The notes: generated from the sequence alone by a model not told the origin. DNA of 64,000 bases from Streptomyces luomodiensis (GCF_031679605.1 NZ_CP117522.1:2604001-2668000), one strand, 5' to 3'. Counted from the first letter of the stretch, positions 1 through 9,217 are shown. Made by a program: numbers and translations.

Positions 1-8
1 CGCCGCCC

Positions 9-1175
9 ATGCCGATGTCCGCGCCGATGTCCGCGCCGATGTCCATGCCGATGTCTCCGATGTCCGCTGACGCGTCGGCGGGCCGGCCCGCACACGGGCC
101 GGCCGCCCCGTCCGCCGAGGACGAGCCCGCCGGGTTCGATCTGCGGCACCACGGGGACGCGGAGGTGCGGGGTGCCGACGCCGCCCTGACCGACCTCGCG
201 GTCAATGTGCGGACCGGTACGCCTCCGGACTGGCTCAAGGCCCGTATCGCCGCGTCCCTCGACGGGCTGGCCGCCTATCCGGACGGGCGGGCGGCGCGGG
301 ACGCGGTCGCCGTACGGCATGGGCTTCCGGCCCGCCGAGTGCTGCTGACGGCGGGCGCCGCGGAGGCGTTCGTCCTGCTCGCCCGCGCCATCCCGGCCCG
401 GTGTCCGGTGGTGGTGCACCCGCAGTTCACCGAGCCGGAGGCGGCGCTGCGGGACGCGGGGCACACGGTGCGGCGCGTGGTCCTCGAGGAGCGGGACGGC
501 TTCCGGCTCGCCCCGGACGCGGTGCCGGACGAGGCCGATCTGGTGGTGATCGGCAACCCCACCAATCCCACATCCGTACTGCACCCGGCCGACACCCTGG
601 CCGGTCTGGCCCGGCCGGGGCGGACGCTGGTGGTGGACGAGGCGTTCATGGACGCCGTCCCGGGCGAGCGCGAGTCGTTGGCGGACCGCGCCGATGTGCC
701 GGGGCTCGTGGTGCTGCGCAGCCTCACCAAGACCTGGGGCCTGGCGGGGCTGCGGATCGGCTATGTGCTGGCGGAGCCGGACACCATCACGGCGCTGGAG
801 CGGGTCCAGCCGCTGTGGCCGGTGTCCAGCCCGGCCCTGGCCGCGGCCGAGGCGTGCTGCACCCCGTCCGCGCTCGCCGAGGCCGCACGGGCCGCCGAGC
901 GTACGGCCGCCGATCGGGCCCATCTGGCCGAGCGGCTGGCCGAGCTGACGGAGGTGCGGGTGTGCGGTCCGGCGGCCGGGCCCTTTGTGCTGATCCGTCT
1001 TCCGGGCGCGGCGGCGATCCGCACCCGGCTGCGGGATCTGGGCTTCGCCGTCCGCCGCGGTGACACCTTCCCGGGCCTGGGACCGGACTGGCTCCGGCTC
1101 GCCGTCCGCGACCGCGCCACGACGGACCGGTTCGTCATCGCTCTGGCGAAGGCCCTCGCGGAGGTGACCGCCTGA
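9..1175 (+). CDS. CobC-like PLP-dependent aminotransferase (threonine-phosphate decarboxylase-like)
   Basis: Fold type I PLP enzyme resembling the actinobacterial Rv2231c/CobC group, which is linked to the aminopropanol arm of cobalamin biosynthesis. Visible features are NPTNPTS (substrate/PLP pocket), VVDEAF with the PLP-binding Asp, and SLTKTWGLAGLRIGY with the Schiff-base Lys at about residue 241. The length of 388 aa fits the family. The first 20 residues are a degenerate Met-Ser-Ala-Pro repeat encoded by tandem ATGTCCGCGCCG-like units, so the true start is uncertain: it may be a later Met (near 57-66) or lie left of the window. The neighbouring LAETG protein gene is a common companion in Streptomyces. 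Decarboxylase versus aminotransferase activity cannot be decided here. Confidence 0.8.
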   Translation: MPMSAPMSAPMSMPMSPMSADASAGRPAHGPAAPSAEDEPAGFDLRHHGDAEVRGADAALTDLAVNVRTGTPPDWLKARIAASLDGLAAYPDGRAARDAVAVRHGLPARRVLLTAGAAEAFVLLARAIPARCPVVVHPQFTEPEAALRDAGHTVRRVVLEERDGFRLAPDAVPDEADLVVIGNPTNPTSVLHPADTLAGLARPGRTLVVDEAFMDAVPGERESLADRADVPGLVVLRSLTKTWGLAGLRIGYVLAEPDTITALERVQPLWPVSSPALAAAEACCTPSALAEAARAAERTAADRAHLAERLAELTEVRVCGPAAGPFVLIRLPGAAAIRTRLRDLGFAVRRGDTFPGLGPDWLRLAVRDRATTDRFVIALAKALAEVTA

Positions 1176-1197
1176 CCCAGTGCGGCGGCCACCGCCT

Positions 1198-1234
1198 GAC
1201 CGTGTGCCACGCGGGCGACGCGCGGCACACGGTC
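1198..1234 (+). terminator. Terminator-like hairpin after the CobC-like gene
   Basis: A perfect 11-bp stem (GACCGTGTGCC at 1198-1208 with GGCACACGGTC at 1224-1234) starts 22 bp after the stop. The 15-nt loop contains a further CGCG/CGCG pairing. There is no clear T-run, as is usual for Streptomyces terminators. It lies between two converging genes and could serve both. Confidence 0.6.
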
Positions 1235-1394
1235 GGATTCGGATTCGGATTCGGATACGGCCGGCCCGTGCCACCCGGCCTCCGGGCCCAACGGACCAGG
1301 AGGCGTCAGGAGGCGTCAGGCGGCGGCACGACGCGTCAGGCGCCAAGGCACCTCAGGGACAAGACACCTCAGGCGGCACGACGCGTCGGCGGCG
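1235..1394. repeat. Hexamer and GGCGTCAGGA microrepeats between convergent genes
   Basis: Four hexamers (GGATTC three times, then GGATAC) occupy 1235-1258. Several copies of GAGGCGTCAG/GGCGTCAGG follow up to the 3' end of the LAETG gene. Reading frames through it are low-complexity and look non-coding. Confidence 0.6.
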
Positions 1395-2327
1395 TCAGGA
1401 GGCGTCGCCGTCGGCGCCCGCGCGCCGGCGACGGGCCAGCAGGACGGCGCCGCCGCCCGCGGCGAGCAGCAGCGCGCCGCCGCCCACCAGATACGGCGTG
1501 GCCGAGCTGCCACCGGTCTCGGCCAGGTGCTCCGGCTCGGGCTTGGGCTCCGGCTTGGTCGGGGAGCTCTCGCTCGGGCTGGGCTCGACCGCCGCGGCGG
1601 TGGGCGCCTCACAGGTCGCTCGGGCGAGGGTGACCTGCCCCTCGACCTCGGAGACGTTCAGCTTGAGCGGGTTCACGGAGACCTTCAGGTTGAGGGCCGT
1701 GGCCGCCGCCGTGCGCGAGGTGGTGGCCGTCCGCGACAGATCGAGCCGGACCTGGCCGAGCGAGGGGACATCGACCGTGGTGGTGCCGCTCGTGCTCAAG
1801 GTGGCCTTCCGGCCGAGCACGCTGACGCTGCCGAGCAGGTTGGAGTCGGCGGTCGGCCGCTTTCCGGCGGCGCACACCGCCTTCGAGGTCACCTGCTCGA
1901 CCGTGATCAGCGGCACCGCGGCCAGACCCGGCACATGGACGTGGGCGTTGACGATGTTGGAGTACCCCTCGGCCCGCTGCTTGTCCGCCGCGGCCCGCGC
2001 GGTGGCCACATCGGCCCGCAGCACGCTGAACGGGTGGCCCCCGTCCACGCCGTCCAGGGTGGCGGTGAGCGCGGTCTTGCTCGCGGTCGCGGGCGCCTGC
2101 ACATCGTTCAGCGCGAGCGCGAGCGGTGCCGTGACGGTCTTGTTGAGCAGGGAGACATCGAGGTCGGTGCGGAGCACGACCGCACCCGCCTTACCGGTTT
2201 TCGCACCGGTTTCGGCCTGCGCGGTCGCCGCGGGCAGCAGGCCCAGGACGGAGACCGCGGCTGCGGCAGTGGCGGCCGCCAGGCGGCGGGTGGGCATGCC
2301 GAAGGAGGTGTTACTGGAACAGGACAC
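1395..2327 (-). CDS. SCO1860-family LAETG-anchored surface protein
   Basis: Secreted protein predicted to be attached to the cell wall by a class E sortase. It has an N-terminal signal peptide (hydrophobic run ending around ATAQA), a central domain of about 200 aa with the segments TDLDVSLLNKTV and SVNPLKLNVSEVEG, a Pro/Glu/Lys/Ser-rich spacer, then LAETG at residues 268-272, a hydrophobic helix and an RRRR tail. The GTG at 2327 gives a start with Cys residues just before the signal region; ATG 2297 is an alternative, but it lacks a convincing ribosome site. The family occurs next to the CobC-like gene in streptomycetes. Its biochemical role is unknown. Family membership is strongly supported by the C-terminal sorting signal and the conserved central segments. 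Confidence 0.88.
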   Translation of the reverse strand: MSCSSNTSFGMPTRRLAAATAAAAVSVLGLLPAATAQAETGAKTGKAGAVVLRTDLDVSLLNKTVTAPLALALNDVQAPATASKTALTATLDGVDGGHPFSVLRADVATARAAADKQRAEGYSNIVNAHVHVPGLAAVPLITVEQVTSKAVCAAGKRPTADSNLLGSVSVLGRKATLSTSGTTTVDVPSLGQVRLDLSRTATTSRTAAATALNLKVSVNPLKLNVSEVEGQVTLARATCEAPTAAAVEPSPSESSPTKPEPKPEPEHLAETGGSSATPYLVGGGALLLAAGGGAVLLARRRRAGADGDAS

Positions 2328-2540
2328 GTGAGTTGACCCCCACAGGAGACATGGAGCCGCCGGCGCCTGCCGCGGGGGACTCCACGGGCGCCGACGGCCT
2401 CGACCACGCCATATTTGCGCACCGTGGGTAAACGGGCAGACACATGCGGTCCGTTCATCCCAACGGGTGTGGTTCGTCGCTCAGTTCGACCCCCGGGCCC
2501 TCTCCAGCACCCCCCGCCCCACCCGTCCCCCGGCGCCGTG

Positions 2541-3659
2541 TCAGCCGACCACCCGGCCCCGCAGCACGATCCGCCGCGGCGCCGTCAGCACCCGCACATC
2601 GGCGCGCGGATCCGTCTCGTAGACGACGAGATCGGCGGGGGCTCCCTCGGCGAGCCCCGGCCGCCCGAGCCAGGCCCGCGCCCCCCAAGTCGCCGCCGAG
2701 ATCGCGTCCCGCGCCGGGATGCCCGCCTTCACCAGCTCGGCGACTTCCTGCCCGATCAGCCCATGGGCCAGGCCGCCGCCCGCGTCGGTGCCGGTGTAGA
2801 TCGGGACGCCCGCGTCGTAGGCCGCCCGCACCGTCTCGTACCGGCGCGCGTACAGCCGCCGCATATGGTCGGCCCAGCGCGGGTACCGCATGTCGCCGGC
2901 CAGCGCCAGCCGGGGGAAGGTGGCGATGTTGACCAGGGTCGGGACGATCGCCACGCCTCGCTCCGCGAACAGCGGGATGGTCTCCTCGGTCAGCCCGGTG
3001 GCGTGCTCGACGCAGTCGATCCCCGCCTCGACCAGCGGGGCGAGGCTCTCCTCGGCGAAGCAGTGCGCGGTGACCCGGGCGCCCAGCCGGTGCGCTTCCG
3101 CGATGGCCGCCTCGACCGCGCCGCGCGGCCAGCAGGCCGCCAGGTCGCCGGCCTCCCGGTCGATCCAGTCGCCGACGATCTTGACCCAGCCGTCGCCGCG
3201 CCGCGCCTCCGCGGCCACGTAGGCGACCAGGTCCTCCGGCTCGATCTCATGCGCGTAGTTGCGGATATAGCGCTTGGTGCGGGCGATGTGGCGGCCGGCC
3301 CGGATGATGCGGGGGAGGTCCTCGCGGTCGTCGATCCAGCGGGTGTCGGCCGGTGATCCGGCGTCCCGCAGCAGCAGTGCCCCGGCGTCGCGGTTGGTCA
3401 GCGCCTGTTTCTCGCTCTTCGCCTCGCCCACCGCACCATGGGAGTCGAGTCCGACGTGGCAGTGGGCGTCGACGAGTCCGGGCAGGACCCAGCCCTCGAC
3501 CAGCCGGACGTCCCTGGCCCCGGCCGGCCGCTGGAACGTGATCCTGCCGTCCACCACCCACAGCTCGTCCCGGATGTCCCCGGCAGCGTCGCCGGTGTCC
3601 GGCCCGACCAGCACCCGGCCCTTGATGTGGAGTACCGCGCTATCCCTCATGCCACGCAC
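2541..3659 (-). CDS. Metal-dependent amidohydrolase-family protein
   Basis: TIM-barrel amidohydrolase of 372 aa. An N-terminal beta-sandwich segment (LWVVDGRITF) precedes the metal motif DAHCHVG (HxH at about 66-68). The other ligands are visible in order: Lys in WVKIVGDW, His in VTAHCF, His in VEHATG, and Asp in GTDAGG. The C-terminus returns to the sandwich (ADLVVYETDPR). Such proteins include imidazolonepropionase-like and prolidase-like enzymes; the substrate cannot be read from the sequence. The start is GTG 3659 or ATG 3650. It is divergent from the sigma-factor gene across a 127-bp gap, and a -10-like TACGCT occurs near 3740. Confidence 0.8.
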   Translation of the reverse strand: MRGMRDSAVLHIKGRVLVGPDTGDAAGDIRDELWVVDGRITFQRPAGARDVRLVEGWVLPGLVDAHCHVGLDSHGAVGEAKSEKQALTNRDAGALLLRDAGSPADTRWIDDREDLPRIIRAGRHIARTKRYIRNYAHEIEPEDLVAYVAAEARRGDGWVKIVGDWIDREAGDLAACWPRGAVEAAIAEAHRLGARVTAHCFAEESLAPLVEAGIDCVEHATGLTEETIPLFAERGVAIVPTLVNIATFPRLALAGDMRYPRWADHMRRLYARRYETVRAAYDAGVPIYTGTDAGGGLAHGLIGQEVAELVKAGIPARDAISAATWGARAWLGRPGLAEGAPADLVVYETDPRADVRVLTAPRRIVLRGRVVG

Positions 3660-3786
3660 TGTACGAGACCGGGGCAGGGCGCTGACCGGCCAATTCCCGC
3701 GAGTGGTTACGGCGCCACTCGAACAACATGCGCAGCGCTGCTACGCTCACGCAACCCACCGGACGCGCGGCAGTGAGGAGGTCCTC

Positions 3787-4632
3787 GTGAGCGCTCCCGC
3801 CGATGACGCGGCCACCGCGGGCACCGCGCGCGCCGCGCGGATGGACGCGGCGCGCGGCCCGGACACCCCACGGGAGGTGCCGTCGGACGCGTCCGACGCA
3901 CCGGACGGCCCCGACGGCTTACCGGCCGGCGCACCGGCCCGCTCGCACACCGGCTCCCCGGCCCGTTCGCACACCGGCCCGCAGGCCGACCCGCAGGCCG
4001 ACCCAGACACCGACCCGCAGGCCGAGTTCCGGGACTTCTTCGAGCGGCACCATGCCGAACTGGCCCGCCTCGCCCATCTGCTGCTCGGCAGCTCCGACGG
4101 GGCGGACGACCTGGCGGCCGACGCGCTGGTGGCGGTCTGGCACCAGTGGGACCGGGTGCGGGCCGCCGACCATCCGGCCGCGTACGCCCGGGGGGTGGTC
4201 GCCAATCTGGCCCGGTCCCGGATCCGCAGCCTGGTGCGGGAGCGGCGGCGGGTGGCGCTGTTCTCCTCGCAGCGCGCCGACCACGTGGACGACCCGGATG
4301 TATCCGCCGTGGTGGATGTGCAGGCCGCGCTGGTCCGGCTGCCGTTCCGCAAGCGCGCGTGTGTGGTGCTGCGCCACGCCTTCGATCTCTCCGAGCGGGA
4401 GACGGCCCGTACGCTGGGCATCTCCGTGGGCACGGTCAAGAGCCAGACCTCCCGTGGAATCGCCGAGTTGGAGCGGCTGCTCGGCCCTCCGGACGGCGAG
4501 GGGGAGCTGCCCACGGCGACGGAGGCCGAGCGGACGGTGCGGACGCTCCGCTCCGGGGGCGCGGGCCGCACCGGGCCGGCCCGCCACTCGGGGCATATGG
4601 GCCACGCCGGGCACGCGGGAGGGGGCGGTTGA
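3787..4632 (+). CDS. SigE-family (ECF) RNA polymerase sigma factor
   Basis: Sigma-70 family factor of 281 aa. The GTG at 3787 follows GAGGAG by 6 nt; the longer upstream open frame has no support. A disordered Pro/Asp/Thr-rich leader of about 80 aa precedes region 2 (FRDFFERHHAELARLAHLLL, then DLAADALVAVWHQW) and region 4 (LPFRKRACVVLRHAFDLSERE with the helix-turn-helix ARTLGISVGTVKSQTSRG). The C-terminal tail is Gly/His-rich (GHMGHAGHAG) and may bind metal, though that is a guess. The stop codon overlaps the ATG of the next gene (TGATG), which implies translational coupling to a membrane partner that may control it. The long extensions at both ends are unusual for such factors. Confidence 0.88.
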   Translation: MSAPADDAATAGTARAARMDAARGPDTPREVPSDASDAPDGPDGLPAGAPARSHTGSPARSHTGPQADPQADPDTDPQAEFRDFFERHHAELARLAHLLLGSSDGADDLAADALVAVWHQWDRVRAADHPAAYARGVVANLARSRIRSLVRERRRVALFSSQRADHVDDPDVSAVVDVQAALVRLPFRKRACVVLRHAFDLSERETARTLGISVGTVKSQTSRGIAELERLLGPPDGEGELPTATEAERTVRTLRSGGAGRTGPARHSGHMGHAGHAGGGG

Positions 4633-5522
4633 TGATCGAGCATCGCGAGCGCCACGAGGGCCGCGATGTCGTCGCCGAGCTGCGGGCGGCCGCCGGCTCC
4701 CACGAGCCGGACCGGAGCCGGATGCTGGCCCGGGTCACGGCGGGCATGGCGGCCGCGGACCGGGGCCGCGACCCGCGGACGAGTCCGCGCCGGACACGCC
4801 GACCGCGCTGGACCCACTGGACGCGCCGGACACCCCGGACACGCCAGACACACCGGACGCAATGGACCCGGGTGCTGGGCCCGGTGGCCGGGCTGGCCGC
4901 GGCGGTCGCCGCGGCGGGCATCGCGGTGGTGGCCACGGACAGTGCCGAGCCGCCGCAGACGGTGCGCACCTCGGGCGAGCCCTCCGCGCCCGCGGCGGGC
5001 GCGGCCGGGCACCCCGGGGACGAGCCCGACGGGGGGTCGCCGGGCGCTGGGGGTTCGCAGGGCGATGCTGAGCGGCACACGCCGAGCGCCTATCCCACCG
5101 CGGCCGGTCCAAACCACCTCGCCGAGCCGACCGTGCGGTCGAAGGGCGCCGTCAACGCCCATGCGAATCCGTACTGGGCGCAGAGCGACATCACGCTCTC
5201 CATCGGTAAGCCGCTGACCTCGCTGACGGTGGAGCTGCGGGTCGCGGACACCGGGCAGGTGCGGACCACCGGGTCCTGGAGCACGCTGCCGGCCGGTGAT
5301 GTGACCACGTCCGCCCACGTCGAGGACGGGGTGCTGGTCTACCGCTGGACGCTCCGGAAGGGGGCGACCGTGCCCGCGGGCCGGCAGGTCTTCGCCGGGC
5401 AGTACAACCACGCCCAGGGCGACCGGGACACCGGCCGGGACGCGTACTCCGCCTCGGGCAACGGCGCCTCCGGGCCCTTCGCGGTGCGCGGCGACTTCCC
5501 TCGGTCCCCTGTGGCCGATTGA
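4632..5522 (+). CDS. Membrane-anchored partner protein of the upstream sigma factor
   Basis: Protein of 296 aa whose ATG overlaps the sigma-factor stop. It has a cytoplasmic N-terminus of about 45 aa resembling the leader of anti-sigma-like proteins (VVAELRAAAGSHEPDRSRML), an Arg/Thr-rich degenerate repeat (WTRRTPRTRQTHRT), one transmembrane helix (VAGLAAAVAAAGIAVVA), a Gly/Pro-rich spacer, and an extracellular domain of about 150 aa (NPYWAQSDITLSIGKPLTSL through YSASGNGASGPFAVRGDF). I do not recognise the outer domain. Coupling and topology suggest that it senses an envelope signal and modulates the sigma factor, but no canonical zinc anti-sigma motif is visible. Confidence 0.7.
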   Translation: MIEHRERHEGRDVVAELRAAAGSHEPDRSRMLARVTAGMAAADRGRDPRTSPRRTRRPRWTHWTRRTPRTRQTHRTQWTRVLGPVAGLAAAVAAAGIAVVATDSAEPPQTVRTSGEPSAPAAGAAGHPGDEPDGGSPGAGGSQGDAERHTPSAYPTAAGPNHLAEPTVRSKGAVNAHANPYWAQSDITLSIGKPLTSLTVELRVADTGQVRTTGSWSTLPAGDVTTSAHVEDGVLVYRWTLRKGATVPAGRQVFAGQYNHAQGDRDTGRDAYSASGNGASGPFAVRGDFPRSPVAD

Positions 5523-5876
5523 ATTCGATGCGATCCGCGACAGTGGCATGCGACAACCCGCGACGATCCGGGAGAGGAATTCCACGCGTTTTTCCGCTAC
5601 TGCTTCCGCATTCGTCTGCCCGCTTTTTTGATTCCTAAACAAAAAAGTTTTCCACGGGGTTTCCGTCTCATAATTCAAACCGGTCACCGGCCGGTTACGC
5701 ATATGTGACACACCCCACACCGGGTCCGTTTTAACCCAGTATCTCCCCGACAAATCGCCCTCTTTCGGCGAGCGGCCGCGCGCACGCACGCTCCCGCGTG
5801 ATAACACACCCACCCCCCTCTCCGTAACCCCTCACCGCGATGCATTTTCAGATTCTGCTGGGTAAATTGAATTTGC
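5523..5876 (+). promoter_or_regulatory. A+T-rich ectABCD leader/promoter region
   Basis: This 354-bp gene-free stretch is far richer in A+T than its surroundings. It contains an A/T inverted repeat (CTTTTTTG 5623-5630 with CAAAAAAG 5640-5647) and a second inverted repeat (AACCGG 5678-5683 with CCGGTT 5691-5696). A -10-like TAAATT lies at 5863-5868, only 8 nt before the ectA ATG. No Shine-Dalgarno sequence precedes ectA, so a leaderless transcript starting at or near the ATG is plausible. Regulator and sigma factor are not identifiable. Confidence 0.6.
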
Positions 5877-6428
5877 ATGACCGCCGTACAAGCAGACCTT
5901 GTCCGTAGCGATTTGGATTTGCCGGAGGGCCTCACCCTCGACACCCCACGCGTCGAGGACGGAGCCGCGATCTGGCGAATCGCCCGCGACTCCAAAACCC
6001 TGGACCTCAACTCCTCCTACAGCTACCTCCTGTGGTGCCGCGACTTCGCCGCCACCTCCGTCGTGGCGCGCGACGCCGACGGCGGACCGGTCGGCTTCGT
6101 CACCGGTTACATCCGCCCCGAGCTCCCCGAGACCCTCGTCGTCTGGCAGGTCGCCGTCGACCATGCCTGGCGTGGCCGCCGACTGGCCGCCACCCTGCTG
6201 GACGGGCTGGTGGGCCGGGTCGCCGAGCTGGGCGTCCGTGGCATCGAGACGACGATCACCCCTGACAACACCGCCTCGAACCGGCTGTTCACCTCGTTCG
6301 CCGAACGGCACGACGCGCCACTCGAGCGTGAGGTGCTCTTCCACGGCGGTCTGTTCCCCGACGGTGCGCATGAGCCCGAGGTGCTCTACCGCATCGGTCC
6401 GCTCGGCCCGCGCGCGGACCGGACCTGA
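5877..6428 (+). CDS. ectA: L-2,4-diaminobutyrate N-acetyltransferase
   Basis: GNAT-fold enzyme of 183 aa. It acetylates L-2,4-diaminobutyrate with acetyl-CoA, the second committed step of ectoine synthesis. Diagnostic segments are NSSYSYLLWCRDF near the substrate site, VWQVAVDHAWRGRRLA (acetyl-CoA pyrophosphate loop) and IETTITPDNTASNRLF. The length is normal for EctA. It is the first gene of ectABCD, with 61 bp to ectB. ATG 5877 is chosen because homology begins immediately after it; there is no clear ribosome-binding site. Confidence 0.97.
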   Translation: MTAVQADLVRSDLDLPEGLTLDTPRVEDGAAIWRIARDSKTLDLNSSYSYLLWCRDFAATSVVARDADGGPVGFVTGYIRPELPETLVVWQVAVDHAWRGRRLAATLLDGLVGRVAELGVRGIETTITPDNTASNRLFTSFAERHDAPLEREVLFHGGLFPDGAHEPEVLYRIGPLGPRADRT

Positions 6429-6489
6429 CTTCCCACCCCCTGAACCCCCACCCTCCTCACCCCTCACACCCCTCTCCCAGGAGAACGCT

Positions 6490-7752
6490 GTGACCATCAC
6501 CCCGCCCGCCCTGAGCGTCTTCGAGGCCCTGGAGTCGGAGGTGCGCAGCTACTGCCGTGGCTGGCCCGCCGTCTTCGACCGCGCGCAGGGCAGCCACATG
6601 TACGACGAGGACGGCCACACCTATCTCGACTTCTTCGCCGGGGCCGGGTCGCTCAACTACGGCCACAACAACCCGGTACTGAAACGGGCGCTGATCGACT
6701 ACATCGAGCGTGACGGCGTCACGCACGGCCTGGACATGTCCACCACGGCCAAACGCGCGTTCCTGGAGTCGTTCCAGAACAACATCCTGCGCCCGCGCGA
6801 CCTGCCCTACAAGGTCATGTTCCCGGGCCCGACCGGCACCAACGCCGTCGAGGCCGCCCTGAAACTGGCCCGTAAGGTCAAGGGCCGCGAGGCCATCGTC
6901 TCCTTCACCAACGCCTTCCACGGCATGTCGCTGGGCTCGCTGGCCGTGACCGGCAACGCCTTCAAGCGCGCCGGTGCGGGCATTCCGCTGGTCCACGGCA
7001 CCCCGATGCCGTTCGACAACTACTTCGACGGCACCGTCCCGGACTTCCTGTGGTTCGAGCGGCTGCTGGAGGACCAGGGCTCCGGCCTCAACCAGCCCGC
7101 CGCCGTGATCGTCGAGACCGTGCAGGGCGAGGGCGGGATCAACGTGGCCCGGCCCGAGTGGCTGCGCGCCCTGGCCGAGCTGTGCGAACGCCAGGACATG
7201 CTGCTGATCGTCGACGACATCCAGATGGGCTGCGGCCGCACCGGTGCCTTCTTCTCCTTCGAGGAGGCGGGCATCACCCCGGACATCGTGACGGTCTCCA
7301 AGTCCATCAGCGGCTACGGCCTGCCGATGTCGCTCACCCTCTTCAAGCCCGAGCTGGACGTCTGGGAGCCCGGCGAGCACAACGGCACCTTCCGCGGCAA
7401 CAACCCCGCCTTCGTCACCGCCGCCGCGACCCTGGACACCTACTGGGCCGACGGCCAGATGGAGAAGCAGACGCTGGCCCGCGGCGAGCAGGTCGAGCGG
7501 GCGCTGCGCGCCATCTGCGAGGAGCAGCCGGGCACCCAGTTCCGCGGCCGCGGCCTGGTGTGGGGCCTGGAGTTCGACGACAAGCCGCGCGCCTCGGCGG
7601 TCTGCCGGCGCGCCTTCGAGCTGGGGCTGCTGCTGGAGACCTCCGGCCCCGAGAGCGAGGTCGTCAAGCTGCTGCCCGCGCTGACCATCTCCCCCGATGA
7701 CCTGGACGAGGGGCTGCGGACCCTCGCCCGCGCGGTCCGCGAGACCGCATAA
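6490..7752 (+). CDS. ectB: Diaminobutyrate--2-oxoglutarate transaminase
   Basis: Class III PLP aminotransferase of 420 aa that makes L-2,4-diaminobutyrate from aspartate semialdehyde with glutamate as amino donor. Visible are [15 protein letters not shown] near the N-terminus, the PLP phosphate site ([15 protein letters not shown]), VETVQGEGG, the PLP-ring Asp in [14 protein letters not shown], the Schiff-base Lys in [10 protein letters not shown] (about residue 271), and [15 protein letters not shown] 6490 is preceded by AGGAGA at 6479-6484; the open frame extends further upstream without homology. Length is typical. It is followed after 40 bp by ectC. Confidence 0.97.
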   Translation: MTITPPALSVFEALESEVRSYCRGWPAVFDRAQGSHMYDEDGHTYLDFFAGAGSLNYGHNNPVLKRALIDYIERDGVTHGLDMSTTAKRAFLESFQNNILRPRDLPYKVMFPGPTGTNAVEAALKLARKVKGREAIVSFTNAFHGMSLGSLAVTGNAFKRAGAGIPLVHGTPMPFDNYFDGTVPDFLWFERLLEDQGSGLNQPAAVIVETVQGEGGINVARPEWLRALAELCERQDMLLIVDDIQMGCGRTGAFFSFEEAGITPDIVTVSKSISGYGLPMSLTLFKPELDVWEPGEHNGTFRGNNPAFVTAAATLDTYWADGQMEKQTLARGEQVERALRAICEEQPGTQFRGRGLVWGLEFDDKPRASAVCRRAFELGLLLETSGPESEVVKLLPALTISPDDLDEGLRTLARAVRETA

Positions 7753-7792
7753 CACCCCCGCCCCGCAGAGAAGAGAAAGGCTAGAACTCACC

Positions 7793-8197
7793 GTGATCGT
7801 CCGATCCTTCAAGGACATCGAGGGCACCGACAGGCACATCAAGTCCGCGTCCGGCACCTGGGAGAGCAAGCGCATCGTGCTCGCCCGGGAAGGCGTCGGC
7901 TTCTCGCTGCACGAGACCATCCTCTACGCGGGCACCGAGACGTCGATGTGGTACGCCAACCACATCGAGGCGGTGCTGTGCGTCGAGGGTGAGGCCGAGC
8001 TCACCAACGACGAAACCGGTGAGAAGCACTGGATCGCGCCCGGCACCATGTACTTGCTCAACGAGCACGACAAGCACACGCTGCGTCCCAAGACGGACTT
8101 CCGGTGCGTCTGCGTCTTCAACCCGCCGATCACCGGACGGGAGGACCATGATGAGAACGGCGTATACCCGCTGATCACCGAGACCGAGGAGGCTTGA
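7793..8197 (+). CDS. ectC: L-ectoine synthase
   Basis: Cupin of 134 aa that cyclises N-gamma-acetyl-diaminobutyrate to ectoine. The segments [49 protein letters not shown] and [16 protein letters not shown] carry the iron-cupin core with the conserved Tyr and His. GTG 7793 follows an AGAGAAAGG purine tract. The length matches EctC. It ends 4 bp before ectD. Confidence 0.97.
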   Translation: MIVRSFKDIEGTDRHIKSASGTWESKRIVLAREGVGFSLHETILYAGTETSMWYANHIEAVLCVEGEAELTNDETGEKHWIAPGTMYLLNEHDKHTLRPKTDFRCVCVFNPPITGREDHDENGVYPLITETEEA

Positions 8198-8201
8198 TCC
8201 G

Positions 8202-9089
8202 ATGACCGCGGTCACTGACCTGTACCCGACCCGTGGGTCCGTGGAGGTGGCGACGCCGCGCGTGGACCCGGTGGTGTGGTCCGAGCCCGGGGCCCCGGGG
8301 CCGCTGCAACCGTCCGAGCTGAGCGATTTCGATCGCGACGGCTTCCTGGCGATCGACCAGCTGATCACTCCGGACGAGGTGGCGGTCTACCGCGCCGAGC
8401 TGGACCGGATGATCGCCGACCCGGACGTGCGGGCCGACGAGCGCTCGATCGTCGAGCCGAAGTCGCAGGACGTACGGTCGGTGTTCGAGGTGCACCGGAT
8501 CAGTGAGGTCTTCGCCCAGCTGGTACGCGACGAGCGGGTGGTGGGCCGGGCCCGGCAGATCCTCGGCTCGGACGTGTACGTCCACCAGAGCCGGATCAAC
8601 GTCAAGCCGGGCTTCGGCGCCTCGGGCTTCTACTGGCACTCGGACTTCGAGACCTGGCACGCCGAGGACGGGCTGCCGAACATGCGCACCGTATCGGTCT
8701 CGATCGCGCTCACCGAGAACTTCGAGTACAACGGCAGCCTGATGATCATGCCGGGCTCGCACCGCACCTTCCTCGGCTGTGCGGGCGCGACGCCGAAGGA
8801 CAACTACAAGAAGTCGCTCCAGATGCAGGACGCGGGCACCCCGTCCGACGAGGCGCTCAGCGGCTTCGCCGACAAGCACGGCATCAAGCAGTTCACCGGC
8901 CCGCCCGGTTCGGCGGTCTGGTTCGACTGCAACTGCATGCACGGGTCCGGCGACAACATCACGCCGTACTCCCGCAGCAATGTGTTCATCGTGTTCAACA
9001 GCGTGGAGAACACGGCGGTCGAGCCGTTCGCCGCGCCGGTCCGCCGGCCGGAGTTCATCGGGGCCCGGGACTTCACGCCCGTACGGTGA
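8202..9089 (+). CDS. ectD: Ectoine 5-hydroxylase
   Basis: Fe(II)/2-oxoglutarate dioxygenase (PhyH superfamily) of 295 aa that converts ectoine to 5-hydroxyectoine. The signature motif FYWHSDFETWHAEDGLP supplies the first His and Asp of the iron triad, and WFDCNCMHGSGDNITPYSR supplies the distal His and the oxoglutarate-binding Arg. ATG 8202 is 4 bp after ectC, so the four genes form one transcription unit. A strong terminator follows at 9129-9161. A short GTGACGT direct repeat sits just past the stop near 9100-9120. Presence of ectD predicts production of hydroxyectoine in addition to ectoine. Confidence 0.97.
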   Translation: MTAVTDLYPTRGSVEVATPRVDPVVWSEPGAPGPLQPSELSDFDRDGFLAIDQLITPDEVAVYRAELDRMIADPDVRADERSIVEPKSQDVRSVFEVHRISEVFAQLVRDERVVGRARQILGSDVYVHQSRINVKPGFGASGFYWHSDFETWHAEDGLPNMRTVSVSIALTENFEYNGSLMIMPGSHRTFLGCAGATPKDNYKKSLQMQDAGTPSDEALSGFADKHGIKQFTGPPGSAVWFDCNCMHGSGDNITPYSRSNVFIVFNSVENTAVEPFAAPVRRPEFIGARDFTPVR

Positions 9090-9128
9090 CGGCCGTTGGC
9101 AACCGTGACGTGACGTGACGTCCGTGAT

Positions 9129-9161
9129 CTGAGGGAAGCCGGGGCACCCGGCTTCCCTCAG
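9129..9161. terminator. Strong bidirectional terminator after ectABCD
   Basis: A perfect 14-bp stem (9129-9142 with 9148-9161) that can extend to 15 bp around a 3-nt loop, followed on the + strand by GTTTTCC. It sits between ectD and the converging aminotransferase-fold gene. Confidence 0.85.
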
Positions 9162-9217
9162 GTTTTCCGTGCCACGGGCCCCGGCTTCCCCCAGGGCTTT
9201 CCGCGTCACGCGGTGTC

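Noticed and set aside
1395..2327. Chaplin-like sortase substrate
   Set aside because: It has one LAETG signal but no chaplin repeat; the conserved segments fit the SCO1860 family instead.
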